A stretch of 49,972 nucleotides of DNA, from the IMG/VR virus record IMGVR_UViG_3300034082_001508, positions 1-49,972 of that record. The stretch is one strand, 5' to 3'. Positions 7,226 through 14,736 of the stretch are shown piece by piece. A program made the translations under genes and the position numbers. The number at the start of each line of letters is the position of its first letter. Position 1 is the stretch's first letter. This DNA comes from a virus. Below the pieces are notes generated by a model that saw only the letters and a program-made list of their open reading frames with translations, was not told where the DNA came from and made no database searches.

Positions 7226-7699
7226 ATGAGTAAATGTTATGACAACCCCGAGTTTGACGACCAAGAACCTGAAACACAAAATACATGGAAACAATCTATA
7301 CCAAAAGACAATTTTGACAATGCTTTGGAAAGTTTCAAGGAATCGTTAATTAAGAAGTGTGACCCCACCCTTAGTGAGAAGTTGGAAAAGGTTGTCTCTA
7401 AGGAACCAAGTAAGTTTTGGTCCGAGAGTGATGAGAGGGTTAGAATTAAAGAAGAGAAAAAACTTAGAGAGGCGTTTGATGAAATATACGACTCAATTGA
7501 TTTTAGAGAATTTGACTTTGCGTCGTTTAAGTTGGGAGTTAAATGGGGACAACAACAAGACGAGAATAAGTATAGTGAGGAAGATATGAGAGATGCTCAT
7601 CAAATGGGTGCTATTTTTGCTTATGGAAAAAAGGAAGTAACAAGAGAGGATAGAGTAAAACATTTTGAGGGATGGTTTAATCAAATTAAAAATAAATAA
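7226..7699 (+). CDS. Unknown protein ending in the KWxQQ/YSEEDM module
   Basis: 157 residues. The first half is charged and unrelated to its neighbours (MSKCYDNPEFDDQEPE...). The second half carries the shared C-terminal module: FKLGVKWGQQQDENKYSEEDM...FEGWFNQIKNK, with the same nucleotide core AAGTATAGTGAGGAAGATAT seen near 6093. It is a further shuffled combination. The stop overlaps the next ATG by 1 nt. Confidence 0.6.
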   Translation: MSKCYDNPEFDDQEPETQNTWKQSIPKDNFDNALESFKESLIKKCDPTLSEKLEKVVSKEPSKFWSESDERVRIKEEKKLREAFDEIYDSIDFREFDFASFKLGVKWGQQQDENKYSEEDMRDAHQMGAIFAYGKKEVTREDRVKHFEGWFNQIKNK

Positions 7700-8313
7700 T
7701 GGAGTATTGTGAATTACCTAAGGATTCGTTATTAACGAAACTACCCAATTTTAATTATGTTGGTGAGGATAAGAAGAGATTGAATGTTGTAATTGCCGGT
7801 GGTGCTGTCCGGGATAGTTTATTTGGTGACGATTATAGTGATATCGACATATTTGGTCTTACCAAAGGTGAATTAGATTCATTTGTGGAGATAAATCTGT
7901 CAAAATCACAAGGATATAAGATGGTTTATTTCAACGAGAACCTAAGAACTTACAGAAAAGGGAAGATTAAGGTTCAAATTATCTACCGAGAGTACGAAAA
8001 ACTAACAGATATTATTGATTTGTTTGATTTTACCGTATGTCAGTTTATGTATGACGGTGAAAAGGTCATTTGTAACCCCTCCGGAATACTAGATGTTCAT
8101 CATAAGAGGATTATTATCAACCATTTGGAACCTTTATTTGTTTTTGATTCGTTAAGACGGGTTCAAAAGTACGTTCAGAAGGGATATACTATCTGTAATG
8201 GGGGAATTAAGGACATTTTGGACAAATGTCGGGAATTAACACAGGAACAATACGACGAAAACGTAGAATTTTACCCAAATACTGAGGAATATAGGATAAT
8301 TAGGTTCGATTAA
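7699..8313 (+). CDS. Nucleotidyltransferase-fold protein (CCA-adding/poly(A)-polymerase-like head)
   Basis: 204 residues. The Pol-beta-type signature is clear: VIAGGAVRDSLFGDDYSDIDIF at about residues 31-52, with the GG turn and the metal-binding pair D48/D50, and a possible third carboxylate on the later strand (FDFTVCQFMY). RNA-binding body domains of true CCA enzymes are absent, so this is a short head-only enzyme that could transfer a nucleotide to RNA, a protein or a small molecule. It lies at the end of the paralogous array. Confidence 0.75.
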   Translation: MEYCELPKDSLLTKLPNFNYVGEDKKRLNVVIAGGAVRDSLFGDDYSDIDIFGLTKGELDSFVEINLSKSQGYKMVYFNENLRTYRKGKIKVQIIYREYEKLTDIIDLFDFTVCQFMYDGEKVICNPSGILDVHHKRIIINHLEPLFVFDSLRRVQKYVQKGYTICNGGIKDILDKCRELTQEQYDENVEFYPNTEEYRIIRFD

Positions 8314-8331
8314 AATTAAAAAAAATAAGAT

Positions 8332-8502
8332 ATGAAAACAATTTTGTGGTTTATAGTTAGTCATTTGGTGTTATATGTGTTGGGAAGTTTTATTGCTTGG
8401 GATTTGAACCCTTTGAATTGGTGGTTATTCACCTCATCCTTTGGTAGGGTGTTGTTTGTTATTATTGAATTGTTTTGGATTGGTAATTCTTTGAGTGATT
8501 AA
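8332..8502 (+). CDS. Small two-helix membrane protein (56 aa)
   Basis: MKTILWFIVSHLVLYVLGSF forms one hydrophobic helix, and a second follows around VLFVIIELFWIG. Only 56 codons; start A-rich context AAATAAGATATG. Unknown inner-membrane protein; superinfection or lysis roles are possible but unsupported. Confidence 0.6.
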   Translation: MKTILWFIVSHLVLYVLGSFIAWDLNPLNWWLFTSSFGRVLFVIIELFWIGNSLSD

Positions 8503-8541
8503 CCCTTTTTTATTTCAAAATAATTTATTATACTTGTTACT

Positions 8542-8946
8542 ATGGAAATAGAAGAATCAAAATTAACGACTGAGGAGATTAGACAATTATATGATAATGC
8601 CTTCAAAAGAGAGATTGTGTTACCTGAAACATATAAACTTGTGATATCAAAAATGTGTTCTGAGATTGAAGAGGTTTTGGTTCAGGGTTATGATACTACC
8701 ACGGTATATAATCCAAATAATTTTGAACCGATGAAGAGATTTTTGGTAAATGTTAATATTCGATTTAAACCGGAATGTGCCATTTCTGGAAATAAGAAAA
8801 AATATGAAGAACAATTAAACAATTATTTCACAATGACTTTTGGTAGTCAGATTGATTTTATTAAGTTCAGTGTTCTATCATTCATTATCCCTCCCGAGAA
8901 GAGTAATGAAGATAAATTTTTTGAATTGTTTGGTATAAATAAATAA
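8542..8946 (+). CDS. Unknown 134-residue protein
   Basis: Starts MEIEESKLTTEEIRQLYDNA. Soluble, mixed charge, with a helical N-terminus and strand-like VLVQGYDTTTVY, RFLVNVNIRFKPE and FIKFSVLSFIIPPE segments. No recognisable family. It precedes another small gene by 9 nt. Confidence 0.55.
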   Translation: MEIEESKLTTEEIRQLYDNAFKREIVLPETYKLVISKMCSEIEEVLVQGYDTTTVYNPNNFEPMKRFLVNVNIRFKPECAISGNKKKYEEQLNNYFTMTFGSQIDFIKFSVLSFIIPPEKSNEDKFFELFGINK

Positions 8947-8955
8947 ATAAATATT

Positions 8956-9171
8956 ATGAGTGAATTAGTTAATGTCGGTAAGACAATGAAGGGAACCTAT
9001 CAACAAATTTGTGATGGAGGATTTTTGACCCAATTCCCGGGGTCAGAGTTTAGAAATGAATCCAAGATAACAGGATTCGGTGATGTGTATGTTAAAAGTG
9101 ATTTGGTTCAAACTTTTAATGAATTGAAAGAACAAATGACTGAGGCTAACGGAAGTTTCCCCATTTTGTAA
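8956..9171 (+). CDS. Unknown small protein (71 aa)
   Basis: MSELVNVGKTMKGTYQQICDGG... with a Gly/Phe-rich middle and a helical C-terminus. Function unknown. Its TAA is immediately followed by copy C of the C-rich element. Confidence 0.5.
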   Translation: MSELVNVGKTMKGTYQQICDGGFLTQFPGSEFRNESKITGFGDVYVKSDLVQTFNELKEQMTEANGSFPIL

Positions 9172-9214
9172 CCCATACTCCCTCCGGTCGATTTCAAACC
9201 CCCTCTCCTTTTTT
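9172..9214 (+). repeat. C-rich post-stop element, copy C
   Basis: CTCCCTCCGGTCGATTTCAA followed by ACCCCCTCTCC and a T-run. Its 5' half matches copy A (CTCCCTCCGGTCG) and its 3' half is degenerate. Confidence 0.45.
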
Positions 9215-9225
9215 GGTGTTGGGGG

Positions 9226-9233
9226 ATATTTAT
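9226..9233 (+). promoter_or_regulatory. ATATTTAT box 4 nt before ATG
   Basis: GGGGGATATTTAT, then TTAT and ATG at 9238. The same GGGGGATATTTATTTATATG string recurs at 13403-13422. Confidence 0.55.
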
Positions 9234-9237
9234 TTAT

Positions 9238-9555
9238 ATGGGTAAGAAGAAACAAATCGTGTTTAAGTATTTTGATATAATATATTCCAGTTATAAGAAA
9301 CATGGGAGACGGTCAATAAATATGAAATCACCTCACGTTCTATTTGAATATATGGATGATAATGGTCGTACCGCTTTTGATTATGACACAGAAAGAGAAT
9401 CAATACAATTTGATTATGGTGATTTTTACACCGCCCAAAAAATGTTTGGGGTTTCTATACCTGATTTGGTGGATATCTGTAAAGAATATGTTGCCAATAA
9501 ATTTGATATACCTAAAGCAGCCAATTCAAGTTTTCTTCCTAAAAGATTAAATTAA
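9238..9555 (+). CDS. Small KYFD...KFDIP family protein
   Basis: 105 residues, MGKKKQIVFKYFDIIYSS. It resembles proteins at 11745 and 13138 in an N-terminal (V/I)xKYxD strand and a C-terminal helix-turn VANKFDIPK (compare WFESRYDLPV, WFSEKYNLEV). The middle is acidic and aromatic. Unknown function; expressed from an ATATTTAT box and followed 1 nt later by a capsid-targeting-like gene. Confidence 0.55.
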   Translation: MGKKKQIVFKYFDIIYSSYKKHGRRSINMKSPHVLFEYMDDNGRTAFDYDTERESIQFDYGDFYTAQKMFGVSIPDLVDICKEYVANKFDIPKAANSSFLPKRLN

Positions 9556-9556
9556 T

Positions 9557-9922
9557 ATGAAACTAATAATAACAGAAAATAAATTTAAGAGTTTAATAAA
9601 TCGGGTGGTAGGATATGATTTGTCCGACCATATTGAGATGATTACCAATTGGATTGAATTGGGTTCCGAAGGTCAAAAATTATTTACAGATGGTAGAGAT
9701 GAGCTTAGATGGTTACTTAATAATTTTGGTCCGATGTATTTATTTACAATTGATGATAAAAAGTATCTTGTACAAAATCAAAATAAGGAATATGGTTGGT
9801 TAATTTTAAGTTATGAGAAAAATAGGAGAATTAATGAAGATGATTTTCTAAAAATTCTTGGTATTCGTTCATTGGGAATTGATTTTTTAAATAAAATAAT
9901 CAATGAATTTGTTGAAGAATGA
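9557..9922 (+). CDS. Unknown protein with MKLIITE N-terminus
   Basis: 121 residues, start MKLIITENKFKSLINRVVG. The first seven residues carry the recurrent I-I-T-E motif. The remainder (EMITNWIELGSEGQKLF..., YLFTIDDKKYLVQNQ) looks like a small mixed domain without known motifs. The stop overlaps the next ATG by 4 nt. Candidate internal head or virion protein on the strength of the leader only. Confidence 0.55.
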   Translation: MKLIITENKFKSLINRVVGYDLSDHIEMITNWIELGSEGQKLFTDGRDELRWLLNNFGPMYLFTIDDKKYLVQNQNKEYGWLILSYEKNRRINEDDFLKILGIRSLGIDFLNKIINEFVEE

Positions 9923-10239
9923 AAATACTAATAACTGAGAGACAGAGTAAATTATTAATGGAGAATTTACCGCCAGGAATCCGTAGAAGGTATAATTATA
10001 ATACGATTAAAGACCATTTGGATTTTACCGTTATAGAGTCCATTAGCCCTTGTGATTATTTTGGTTCAAGTTATTTTATTACTGAGATGTGTAATATGAT
10101 TACGAATGATTTAATTGAGGATTTTGAAGATGAAACCCAACAAATTTTGACCTCAAAAGTTAAAGATAATATGTATTATTTTATTGTTGATAATTTTGCG
10201 GACTATCTTCAAGATATTTACGATAAACAATGCCAATAA
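9919..10239 (+). CDS. Unknown protein with MKILITE N-terminus
   Basis: 106 residues, MKILITERQSKLLMENLPPG. Same leader signature as the overlapping upstream gene, which implies a shared destination. The body is acidic with aromatic pairs (CDYFGSSYFITEMC, YYFIVDNFADYLQDIY). Function unknown. Confidence 0.55.
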   Translation: MKILITERQSKLLMENLPPGIRRRYNYNTIKDHLDFTVIESISPCDYFGSSYFITEMCNMITNDLIEDFEDETQQILTSKVKDNMYYFIVDNFADYLQDIYDKQCQ

Positions 10240-10265
10240 CCATATATTTATATTAAACAATTAAA

Positions 10266-10730
10266 ATGAAAAAAATTATAAAATTAACGGAATCTGATTT
10301 AAGAAATATTGTGATGAGAATCATTAACGAACAATTTGATTCTGAATACTACGACATTATTTTGGATTTATATAACGAAGTTGGGCTTGAGGGTATGACT
10401 GATGAAGAAATTAAATATCTGAAAAGTGGTGGTGAGAGCAATGTCCCTGAAAGATTTTTGGGTGGTGATTTAAATATTGATTTTGATGACGAATCGGAAG
10501 GCGATTATGATGGTCTTGATAGATTCAAAGAAATTATGGATGGTTTCAATCATAAGATTGTCGATACCGCTCCGGATGGTAAGTTAAGAGTTGTCTTTAA
10601 AGAAAGACCTGAGATATTAGAGAAACTTAAAGGTGTGGTTTCCGAATCATCAATTGAAGTTAGACAAGGTCATATAATTATTCTTGTTCCTGAGAATTGG
10701 ACTGATGATATCTTTGGAGAAGAAATATAA
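10266..10730 (+). CDS. Acidic protein with MKKIIKLTESDL leader
   Basis: 154 residues. The leader MKKIIKLTESDLRNIVMRI is followed by INE-Q, so two (L/I)-x-E sites are present (LTE at 7-9 and INE near 20-22). The mature part is very acidic (GGDLNIDFDDESEGDYDG) with a C-terminal alpha/beta region. An ATATTTAT box lies at 10244-10251, 14 nt before ATG. Possible scaffold-like or internal head protein; inference. Confidence 0.55.
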   Translation: MKKIIKLTESDLRNIVMRIINEQFDSEYYDIILDLYNEVGLEGMTDEEIKYLKSGGESNVPERFLGGDLNIDFDDESEGDYDGLDRFKEIMDGFNHKIVDTAPDGKLRVVFKERPEILEKLKGVVSESSIEVRQGHIIILVPENWTDDIFGEEI

Positions 10731-10751
10731 ACATACAAATAAATAAAAATT

Positions 10752-11147
10752 ATGAATAGAAGTTTTAGTAAAATTAGACACATACAAGAATCCAACATGA
10801 GATTGGAACAAAGAATGTTATCGGAACAAGTGACACCAACAACCACAAGTGCAGCAACACCTACGATGAACATTACGACAACACCGGCTAAATCTCCAAT
10901 GTTTGGAACACCTGAACAAAGAGCTGCAGCCAAAGCTAAACGAGATACTCAAGCTCAAAAAAATGAGGCAGCATTTGTAAAGGCGGCTCAAGATGCTGGA
11001 ATGACAAGAGAAGAATATTCTGATTGGTTAGATAAAGAAAATAAAAAACCAACTTTAGGTCAAGCTAATCTTAACGATACAGGGAGAAAAGTAAGAAATA
11101 ATAATCCCCCACCTTGTAAAAGAGGTAAATGTACCGGAGAGAATTAA
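10752..11147 (+). CDS. Low-complexity protein with RMLSE-Q leader
   Basis: 131 residues. N-terminal MNRSFSKIRHIQESNMRLEQ ends at RMLSE-QVTP, a good (I/L)-x-E site. A Thr/Ala/Pro-rich linker follows (TPTTTSAATPTMNITTTPAK), then a helical AAAKAKRDTQAQKNEAAF segment and a basic Cys-containing tail (CKRGKCTGEN). Architecture fits a processed, flexible virion protein. Ends just before a strong terminator. Confidence 0.55.
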   Translation: MNRSFSKIRHIQESNMRLEQRMLSEQVTPTTTSAATPTMNITTTPAKSPMFGTPEQRAAAKAKRDTQAQKNEAAFVKAAQDAGMTREEYSDWLDKENKKPTLGQANLNDTGRKVRNNNPPPCKRGKCTGEN

Positions 11148-11161
11148 GATAGTTAAATTAT

Positions 11162-11188
11162 AACCCCACCTTGACAGTGGGGTTTTTT
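11162..11188 (+). terminator. Rho-independent terminator
   Basis: AACCCCAC / GTGGGGTT stem with a short loop and a T-run; it closes the 9238-11147 group. Confidence 0.8.
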
Positions 11189-11201
11189 ATTTGTATCTTT
11201 A
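11171..11201 (+). promoter_or_regulatory. Promoter embedded in the terminator
   Basis: TTG at 11171-11173 lies in the terminator loop; 20 nt further is TATCTTTA (11194-11201), one mismatch from TAnnTTTG. It would start the 11219 unit. Confidence 0.55.
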
Positions 11202-11218
11202 TCTAAAACTTATACATT

Positions 11219-11401
11219 ATGTCAAAACATTATCAGGTAGATTATTATTTAATCTATGAAGGAGGGGGTAAAGCGTCTCAATCAACAACACTAATTATGG
11301 AATCAGACTCTGATTCGGAAGCAATTAGAAAAATTAAAGGTAAGAATAATTTAACATCCAATGTTAAAGAAATTCAAATAATTAAAATAAAAAAATCTTA
11401 A
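11219..11401 (+). CDS. Small unknown protein (60 aa)
   Basis: MSKHYQVDYYLIYEGGGKAS... with an acidic DSDSEAIRKIKGK helix and a KEIQIIKIKKS strand at the end; looks like a compact beta-alpha-beta fold. Four nucleotides before the next gene. Function unknown. Confidence 0.55.
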   Translation: MSKHYQVDYYLIYEGGGKASQSTTLIMESDSDSEAIRKIKGKNNLTSNVKEIQIIKIKKS

Positions 11402-11405
11402 CATT

Positions 11406-11690
11406 ATGTCAGAACAAACACCAAAAACAATTGCTGTATTCGCTACAGAATATTATGAAACATCAATCACCCGAGAACCGGTAGAATTAAACCTTGATGA
11501 CTATCCTGAATTGGAAGGTATGACAACACAAGAAGCTATTGATTATGTTGAATCAAATGCCTGGGAAATGGCCTCATCAAATCCTGATATGTATGAATCA
11601 TTGGGAGAAGAGTTAAATGATATGGATATTCGTAGAGATAAAATCACGAATGAAACCCAAGAAATCAATGCTGTCGATAAAATGTTTTAA
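11406..11690 (+). CDS. Small acidic protein, paralog of the 18939-19280 product
   Basis: 94 residues. The stretch TEYYETSITREPVELNLDDY with PELEGMTTQEAIDYVESNAWEM matches in order the minus-strand protein at 18939 (TEYYTSHNANTPVELDSEKF, PNFKGETEEDFLQYISENLDEW). The two form a paralogous pair on opposite strands. Function unknown; the acidic character suggests a decoy or inhibitor protein, but this is speculation. Confidence 0.55.
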   Translation: MSEQTPKTIAVFATEYYETSITREPVELNLDDYPELEGMTTQEAIDYVESNAWEMASSNPDMYESLGEELNDMDIRRDKITNETQEINAVDKMF

Positions 11691-11697
11691 TAAAAAA

Positions 11698-11730
11698 ATC
11701 CCCAATTATTTTTTAGTTGGGGATTTTTTT
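11698..11730 (+). terminator. Rho-independent terminator
   Basis: AATCCCCAA / TTGGGGATT stem with an A/T loop and a run of seven T. Confidence 0.8.
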
Positions 11731-11732
11731 AT

Positions 11733-11740
11733 TATCTTTG
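11733..11740 (+). promoter_or_regulatory. TATCTTTG box 4 nt before ATG
   Basis: TATCTTTG followed by TCGA and ATG at 11745. No clear TTG at the proper distance because the terminator occupies that position. The 4-nt gap implies a leaderless mRNA. Confidence 0.55.
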
Positions 11741-11744
11741 TCGA

Positions 11745-12005
11745 ATGAAAAAATGGGTGTTCAAATATTTTGATACGTTTTGTTATGGGGAACTAATTGA
11801 GGATGAAAAAGACCCTAATTGGACTAAACCAAATTCGTCTTATGAAGGATTTGGATATTCAATAGATGCAAAATATGTTTTTTACAATCAGTCATTGGAA
11901 AATATCGTTTTTTCTATGTTTTGTGTTGGAAGGACTGATTTTAAAAAATATTTGGGTGAGTGGTTTGAAAGTAGATATGATTTACCGGTATCGTTGGTTT
12001 TGTAA
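11745..12005 (+). CDS. Small KYFD...WFExxYDLPV family protein
   Basis: 86 residues, MKKWVFKYFDTFCYGELIED. It ends with LGEWFESRYDLPVSLVL, the C-terminal signature shared with products at 13138, 17020 and, more weakly, 9238. Mostly beta-strand-like before that helix. Unknown function; paralogous family in this genome. Confidence 0.55.
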   Translation: MKKWVFKYFDTFCYGELIEDEKDPNWTKPNSSYEGFGYSIDAKYVFYNQSLENIVFSMFCVGRTDFKKYLGEWFESRYDLPVSLVL

Positions 12006-12022
12006 TTAAAAAAGTTAGAAAT

Positions 12023-12451
12023 ATGAAAAAAGTATTAGTGTTATTAATGTTAGGGTTTTTAATAGGTTGTCAAGGAATTCCACCGGACAAAGATTTACAT
12101 AGTGAAAAAATTTATCTAAGACAATTGGTAAATCGTAATGTAACGGAAACCCACACATCAGGTATGTTCTTTTTGGTTGCTGGTTCAATGAGTTCTGACA
12201 CTGAAACTTCTACGGTTGTAAAACTTATGGGTGAGGTTAAAGGGGAATATCGGTTTATGCAATTTGATTTTACAAAAGTTAGAATCAGAATTGATAATAA
12301 GGTGACCACTCCGTATATTGTTTTGAATTACAATAATCGTGATGTTGTAGAAACTGATTACCTATTAAAATATCCGTATTATATTGAGAGTATTACCATC
12401 GTATGTCCGGAACAATATCTACCTGAGAAATTATTACCAATTCAAATATAA
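12023..12451 (+). CDS. Predicted lipoprotein
   Basis: 142 residues. MKKVLVLLMLGFLIG-C is a classic lipoprotein signal with lipobox LIGC, cleaved before Cys17. The mature part is beta-rich (FMQFDFTKVRIRIDNKV, TPYIVLNYNNRDVVETDY). Likely anchored in the host envelope; phage lipoproteins often act in superinfection exclusion or lysis, which is inference here. Confidence 0.7.
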   Translation: MKKVLVLLMLGFLIGCQGIPPDKDLHSEKIYLRQLVNRNVTETHTSGMFFLVAGSMSSDTETSTVVKLMGEVKGEYRFMQFDFTKVRIRIDNKVTTPYIVLNYNNRDVVETDYLLKYPYYIESITIVCPEQYLPEKLLPIQI

Positions 12452-12457
12452 AACAAA

Positions 12458-12736
12458 ATGGATGAATTAACAGTCGCGGTAACGTATAGACGAGAAGATA
12501 AAAAAAATTATTTTGATATCGCTTTTCCAAAGGGTCAAGAGTTAATCTCCGTTAAGGAAGCTACGATGATATTGGCGGCCGGGATGTCTTTATTGATTAA
12601 AGCCGGGCATAAAAAAGGTGATGTTAAAGATTATGAAATGTTAGAGATGATAGTTGGTTATTTAAATAGTGAGTTTGTTTCTACTGATTCATTTGAGGAT
12701 GCTACCATTCAACCAAATACATTGAGAGATGAATAA
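12458..12736 (+). CDS. Unknown 92-residue protein
   Basis: MDELTVAVTYRREDKKNYFD, then helices EATMILAAGMSLLIKAG and YEMLEMIVGYLNSEF. The stop overlaps the next gene by 8 nt. No known family. Confidence 0.55.
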   Translation: MDELTVAVTYRREDKKNYFDIAFPKGQELISVKEATMILAAGMSLLIKAGHKKGDVKDYEMLEMIVGYLNSEFVSTDSFEDATIQPNTLRDE

Positions 12737-13145
12737 TTATCAAGTTCATAAAGTAGATGCGACCAGATTTAAGGATTTTATAAAACTTAGGGTACATTTC
12801 CAACAAAAGGTTATGTTTCTTAAAACTTTGATACAACATAATTCTCGATATAAAGGTGGTGATACAATTAAAACTCATTCTTGTAATCAAAATTTATTTG
12901 ACAACAGTAACCAACATTTATTGGATATGTATTATTTCTTTGACGATACATTAGAAAAGAACATTGTTATTATTGAATGTTGTGAAATATTAACTAATTT
13001 AAAATTTATCCCAAAAACGACGGAACCAAATGAAGAGGGTCAATTTGGGACAATAGAATTTGTTCTAGTTAATGAATGTTCGGAAGAAGACATTCAAAAT
13101 TATAAAAATGGACTCGGATGTATAATAGAAATTGTTTATGACTGA
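12729..13145 (+). CDS. Unknown 138-residue protein
   Basis: MNNYQVHKVDATRFKDFIKL; contains a central helical part (HLLDMYYFFDDTLEKNIVIIECCEIL) and an acidic end. Overlaps both neighbours by 8 nt, indicating translational coupling. Function unknown. Confidence 0.55.
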   Translation: MNNYQVHKVDATRFKDFIKLRVHFQQKVMFLKTLIQHNSRYKGGDTIKTHSCNQNLFDNSNQHLLDMYYFFDDTLEKNIVIIECCEILTNLKFIPKTTEPNEEGQFGTIEFVLVNECSEEDIQNYKNGLGCIIEIVYD

Positions 13146-13380
13146 TAAAAAAGAAAAAATCGTTATTAAGTATATGGATTTCGCCTATGGTGATAGAGAA
13201 ACATATGAAAGTGAAAAGTCTATTGGAATTAACGGTGTTTGTGTTTATTACAAAAATCTCAAGCAAGTTGGTTTTATAGGTGAGATTCATTTAAATTTAT
13301 CTAGCCGCTTTGGTGTGGGAAGATATCAACCGACCATGACTAAATGGTTCTCAGAAAAATATAATTTAGAAGTTATCTAA
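13138..13380 (+). CDS. Small KYMD...WFSEKYNL family protein
   Basis: 80 residues from ATG 13138 (MTDKKEKIVIKYMDFAYGD). It ends MTKWFSEKYNLEVI, the same C-terminal helix-turn as the products at 11745 and 17020. Unknown function. Confidence 0.55.
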   Translation: MTDKKEKIVIKYMDFAYGDRETYESEKSIGINGVCVYYKNLKQVGFIGEIHLNLSSRFGVGRYQPTMTKWFSEKYNLEVI

Positions 13381-13407
13381 ACCTCCAGTTTCTTTTTAGA
13401 TTGGGGG

Positions 13408-13415
13408 ATATTTAT
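13408..13415 (+). promoter_or_regulatory. ATATTTAT box 4 nt before ATG
   Basis: GGGGGATATTTAT-TTAT-ATG, identical to the box before 9238. It fixes the start at 13420. Confidence 0.6.
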
Positions 13416-13419
13416 TTAT

Positions 13420-13917
13420 ATGAAACTTATTATAACTGAAAAACAAGAAGAACTATTAAAGGATTATTTGACCGAAGGTGAGAATAAACCAACCAATCCG
13501 GCACTTTGGTCACAATGTTTATCTTGGGCAAGGTCTAAATACAAAGTATGTCCAAGTGCGTATTGTAATGGTGCTGCTGCCAAACGATATAAATCAAAAG
13601 GTGGTGGTTGGAAAAAGAAACCTAAAAACGAATCTGTTAATGAAGACCTCAAAAGATGGTTTAAAGAGAAATGGGTTGATGTGAGTAAGAAAGTTGATGG
13701 GAAACACCCACCTTGTGGAAGAAAGGATGCTGACGGAAAGTCATATCCAAAATGTCGTCCATCAAAAAAGGTTTCATCTGAAACACCAAAGGTGGCTTCC
13801 TCATATGATAAGGATGAGAAGAAATCTATGACCCAACAAAAGAGAAGAGCGGAAAAGAAAGACCCAAAAGTGGGAACCGGAAATAAACCAACAATGACAC
13901 ACTACGAAAAAAAATGA
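13420..13917 (+). CDS. Highly basic DUF5872-like protein with MKLIITE leader
   Basis: 165 residues. Leader MKLIITEKQEELLKDYLTE-G contains two (I/L)-x-E sites. It is followed by a Cys/Gly-rich basic part (WARSKYKVCPSAYCNGAAAK) and, after SVNE-D, the segment DLKRWFKEKWVDVSKKVDGK with CGRKDADGKSYPKC, which I recall as the DUF5872-type domain found in marine phages and large viruses. The tail is very Lys-rich. A DNA-binding internal head protein is plausible. Overlaps the next gene by 4 nt. Confidence 0.65.
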   Translation: MKLIITEKQEELLKDYLTEGENKPTNPALWSQCLSWARSKYKVCPSAYCNGAAAKRYKSKGGGWKKKPKNESVNEDLKRWFKEKWVDVSKKVDGKHPPCGRKDADGKSYPKCRPSKKVSSETPKVASSYDKDEKKSMTQQKRRAEKKDPKVGTGNKPTMTHYEKK

Positions 13918-14285
13918 AAATAATAATATCAGAATCACAATATAACAAACTATTCAATGAATTAGACGATAGTTTCTATGGTTCAGTTGAGGAGACCGAC
14001 TTTGTTGTTGGTGACTTAATAAATGAAGCTGAATATCAGGGACGTAAAGTTCAACTTGGTAAAATTATGCAAGGTGATGTAAAAAAATCGAAAGTGTATG
14101 TTAAGAACGACAAAGGAAAAGTTGTTAAGGTAAATTTTGGTTTTGGTGGAAAATCTGCTCACGGAAAACGAATGGTAATTAAGAAAAATAATCCAGCGAG
14201 AAGAAAATCGTTTAGAGCAAGAATGAATTGTGATAATCCGGGGCCAAGATGGAAAGCGAGATATTGGGCTTGCAGGACGTGGTAG
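13914..14285 (+). CDS. Basic phage protein with RRKSFRARxNCDNPGPRWKARYW motif
   Basis: 123 residues. Leader MKIIISESQYNKLFNELDDS, then DLINE-A near residue 40, an excellent T4-like cleavage site placed directly before the conserved part EYQGRKVQLGKI. The C-terminus NPARRKSFRARMNCDNPG plus RWKARYWACRTW is a strongly basic motif I recognise from many marine myovirus proteins of unknown role. Coupled to the DUF5872-like gene by a 4-nt overlap, so the two basic proteins are made together. Confidence 0.65.
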   Translation: MKIIISESQYNKLFNELDDSFYGSVEETDFVVGDLINEAEYQGRKVQLGKIMQGDVKKSKVYVKNDKGKVVKVNFGFGGKSAHGKRMVIKKNNPARRKSFRARMNCDNPGPRWKARYWACRTW

Positions 14286-14307
14286 TAAAAACAATTGTGA
14301 AAATATA

Positions 14308-14709
14308 ATGAATATAGAAGACGAAATATCAATAAGAATTATTGATAAGTATATGAACACACTTGGTAATAAACTAATAAATAAAATGACTTGTTCTGAT
14401 GTGAAATATAATTTCAGTGTTAGGATTGTTAATTTATATAAGGGTGAGGAGCGTTGGGATTTTTCAGATAGTTGGAGAAATAGTTACGATTATGTTGTTG
14501 TTATTGATTCCGAAATTCCGGTTTCCCGGGTTGTATGTAATGAATATAAGGAAAAATATCTGAAGGATGAAGTTGCGATTAGTTATCCGTTATTGTGGGC
14601 GTTTGTTCCGGTGATGAAAGAAGAATTAAAAAAATATTTAAGTGTTGATTTAGATAGTGTTTCGTTTGGTAAAGCCGGTATACATTTTAATAATTACAAA
14701 AAATTATAA
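14308..14709 (+). CDS. Unknown 133-residue protein
   Basis: Start ATG 14308 (MNIEDEISIRIIDKYMNTLG); the longer in-frame reading overlaps the upstream gene and is rejected. Strand-like segments (YNFSVRIVNLYKG, YDYVVVIDSEIPV) alternate with helices. No recognised motif. Confidence 0.55.
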   Translation: MNIEDEISIRIIDKYMNTLGNKLINKMTCSDVKYNFSVRIVNLYKGEERWDFSDSWRNSYDYVVVIDSEIPVSRVVCNEYKEKYLKDEVAISYPLLWAFVPVMKEELKKYLSVDLDSVSFGKAGIHFNNYKKL

Positions 14710-14736
14710 TAATATACTTATATATAAATCATTATT

